A DNA stretch of 64,000 bases from Neostapfia colusana (lineage: Eukaryota; Streptophyta; Magnoliopsida; Poales; Poaceae), in contig JASWHV010000012.1 of assembly GCA_030760725.1 (NCBI GenBank), forward strand, positions 33,449,652 to 33,513,651, in the 5' to 3' direction. The translations under genes and the position numbers were made by a program. Below, one piece after another: positions 61,716 to 64,000 of this stretch. The notes under the pieces are model-generated. The model was not told where the DNA came from and made no database searches. It was given only the letters and a program-made list of their open reading frames with translations. Numbering within the stretch: position 1 is the stretch's first letter; each line of letters starts with the position of its first letter.

Positions 61716-61762
61716 CACATCGGAAGTCCACAATCAAACAAGAAACGCTTTCCTCCGATGTG
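61716..61762 (-). promoter_or_regulatory. Conserved LTR hairpin 1 of I
   Basis: CACATCGGA 61716-61724 with TCCGATGTG 61754-61762; same conserved loop. Confidence 0.68.
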
Positions 61763-62405
61763 GTGATGCCCAAAGAGGAAAATAAACTTAGTGAGCTCTA
61801 CAACTATAGCATACATGGTTGGCAATACAATGAATTTAAGAACTTCACATCAGCAATGATTCATCACACTTTATCTGGAATTTATTACTACGTCACAACT
61901 CAGTGAACAAGTGGTACTCATATAACCGCGAGGGACGGTGATTGCAATCAGGACACATCCGGAATACACGACACATACACCCGTCTCGAAAGACTCACAT
62001 GAGCTCTTTCTTACGTTGTATGCAGCAACCTTCCCCCCGTCACTCCAATGCCGAACCAGTTCCGCCGACCCATCAGAAGGGCCACTACACGGAACACGTC
62101 GAAGTTGCTCCGCTAGCAGGTTTAGACCTCTGACACCAACCCCCAAAGGACGGCCGTATAAGTTTCGACACGAGAGTACCCGAGTTACATCGGTTTATCA
62201 GGTCCCATATATCCGATATGCATCCGGTACTGTCCAAACTTGCTCAGCAGGGCGGCATACGCATCGGTCCTTAACCTACACAAACAGAGCTATAGCCACA
62301 CAGGCCCAACGTACTGCTGCTCCTACTCTATGCTCGGTCTCATTTTCCTTCCCAGACCTTTCATTCTCTAGAATCAAACCCCGCTGAACCAATATCCTAA
62401 ACTCG

Positions 62406-62426
62406 CGAGTAGCTTCCAACTACCCG
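62406..62426 (-). promoter_or_regulatory. Conserved LTR hairpin 2 of I
   Basis: CGAGTAG 62406-62412 faces CTACCCG 62420-62426; in LTR sense CGGGTAG/CTACTCG with one G-U wobble at a different position from B and F. Confidence 0.58.
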
Positions 62427-63743
62427 ACTTGTACCGGATCCTATACAACTTAAGCCTAGCCGAAGCTACACGATGGTAGCCTATTCTATCCTTTAACTCC
62501 AAGGGTTTGTGGGTCATGCATTTGGAGTATAAATCACCTTGACCTAATGCACAATACATACTAGACCCATAAAAGTGACACAAAGTAAAATGTAACTAAA
62601 AGCTGTTAAATGCAAACCGGGGCTTGCCTTATGTTGCTGCAGGTTTAGTTCTACTTTATAGTCAGTATCTTGGCGATGAGTTAAGCCTCAACTTGCTGCT
62701 CCGAGTCAAGTTGCCCGTCGACCTCCTTCGTCGTATTTCCTACCGATATGAATATAAACAGTTTTTAATACAAGTAACTGAATTATAAAACAAATGTGTT
62801 TTAGGAACTAGGGATGGTTTAGACCAACTCTAAGGTGAGTGAAAATCTCTGTTATGGACAAAAACAGAGGATATCTTTAGGTGGGCAGTGGATGTTTGTT
62901 GAAGAAAATGCAAAGATCTATTTATAATGGACATAAGAAAGGTAGTAGAAGGAACCAACAGAAAACTAGAGAAGATGATCTCAATTTGCTCTGAAATTTT
63001 TACAGTGGACCATAGATCATACAGAGGTATGGCTTGCAAAATTTAAGACAAAGTTGATTGAAGATGTGGCCTAGGGATTTTTCTTATTATTTGGCTTCTC
63101 TGGATTCCTATGGCAATTATAGTGTCTTATCATGCTCCAAATTTGGTTTTTAAGAAACTTTAGAGTCTCATGAGTCCATAGGACTTGGTTTCACCATTTT
63201 TGGAGCTTCCAACACAGAGATATGAATTTTCCAAACTTGGTTAAAAGTCTGAAAATGTCTCTGTTCATTTTCCCATTTTTCAGAGACATAGAGGATTCAA
63301 ACAACATTTGGCCAATCAAATGGAGTCCAATGCCTCTGAACATTTTACTAGAGTTCAAGGATTATTGGAAGAATGTCCTGCCCAATTTTGGAATTTTCCA
63401 ATTAACAGAACTCCTGTCAAAATTCCTAAAAGATTTTCCTTAAATGAATTAATGAGCCAAATCCAGGAATTTTCATAATTATTGGTCTGAACCTCTGGAT
63501 ATTACTCTTTGAGAGGAATAGAACAAAATTTGTTTCACAATTTTTGGACACTCCTACACAAAGTTATGGCTCTCCAAAGTTTGAACTGAAATGGGAAAAT
63601 CTGGAAAATGTTTAAATGCTGACAGTGGATCCCACTTGTCATCCCTAACCTCCAGCCACGCGCCAAACAGAGCAGGTGCGGCTCCCTCCGGTGAGGTCGC
63701 CGGAAATGACCTTCCCGGTCACCTCCGGACCCCCTGCTGGCCG

Positions 63744-63758
63744 CCCCCCCCCCCCCCC
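63744..63758. repeat. 15-C homopolymer
   Basis: Fifteen C in a row in the GC-rich middle of LTR I; length may be unreliable. Confidence 0.8.
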
Positions 63759-64000
63759 ATTTTTCCCCATGCTGAACTCGTTGGTGAGGTCGCCGGCGGC
63801 TGAAACTCGACGGAAAATGGGGCGCACCGGCAACAGCTAACCCTAGGGTTCCGGCGAGGTTGTGCACGGTGATTTCTCCACCAAATGGTCGGTTCTTGGG
63901 CTCTATAGCACCGTGGGGGATCCCTCATCACCGGCATGGGCTTAAATCGGCTCAAAAATAGCTGCAAATAGGAACTCATCGGCGACCTAGGGCGAAAATC

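Larger units (their letters stand above)
61200..64000 (-). mobile_element. LTR I of an H-like gypsy family, minus orientation, runs off the window
   Basis: Starts TGTGGGGAACCCC (the reverse complement of an LTR end GGGGTTCCCCACA). Read on the minus strand it shows the terminal hairpin, the TTGCTGAGC hairpin, hairpins 1 and 2, AT-rich DNA, and the start of the GC-rich middle (from about 63620). Whether it is a solo LTR or the edge of a whole element cannot be told here. Small ORFs (61149-61592, 61938-62387, 63535-63867) are chance frames. Confidence 0.82.

Overview
This 64 kb window looks like transposon-packed DNA from a grass (Poaceae). The evidence is a Sirevirus (Ty1/copia) LTR with palindrome arrays, three broken Ty3/gypsy chromovirus polyproteins (two resolved as gag-pol with C-terminal chromodomain-like ends), one of them with an extra ORF before gag (the layout I recall for rice RIRE3/RIRE8), a RIRE2-like Tat-lineage gag with an Arg-type primer binding site, and a Reina-like chromovirus fossil. 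I found no intact host gene, no tRNA or rRNA gene and no CRISPR array. The only host-gene trace is a decayed receptor-kinase exon at about 39.0 kb.

Layout. Positions 1-35190 are one nest. A Sirevirus (element C) runs in from the left: an env-like pseudogene at 1-1638, a polypurine tract near 6115, and a 3' LTR that begins at 6124 and ends at 35190. A 4.0 kb minus-strand solo LTR (D, 1960-5989, target duplication TTTTC) sits in its internal region. Its LTR is split by gypsy element A (7052-34426, target duplication TAGAT). A's own 3' LTR is split by gypsy element B (18529-33227, target duplication ATTGG). Positions 35191-39430 are low-copy-looking noncoding DNA with small tandem repeats, the kinase fossil and an (AT)n(GT)n microsatellite. 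Positions 39430-41983 are a decayed Reina-like element (J), cut off inside pol and abutting a truncated minus-strand LTR fragment (G). Positions 43409-50509 are a Tat/RIRE2-like element (E), interrupted by minus-strand solo LTR F (43863-48207). At 50510 E is interrupted by gypsy element H, which runs to 61199, where its 3' LTR is broken by minus-strand LTR I, which leaves the window.

How it fits together. A, B and H share one plan: long LTR, initiator-Met-type primer binding site, leader, gag, protease, reverse transcriptase/RNase H, integrase, chromodomain-like tail, polypurine tract. Each gag-pol carries one frameshift and several in-frame stops, so none encodes a full polyprotein. The only long intact frame with a credible identity is the 267-codon ORF before gag in element A.

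The most interesting signals are structural. The B/D/F/H/I LTRs carry the same ordered set of hairpins, whose stems change sequence but stay complementary. The leaders of H and B each contain a dense string of short perfect stem-loops.
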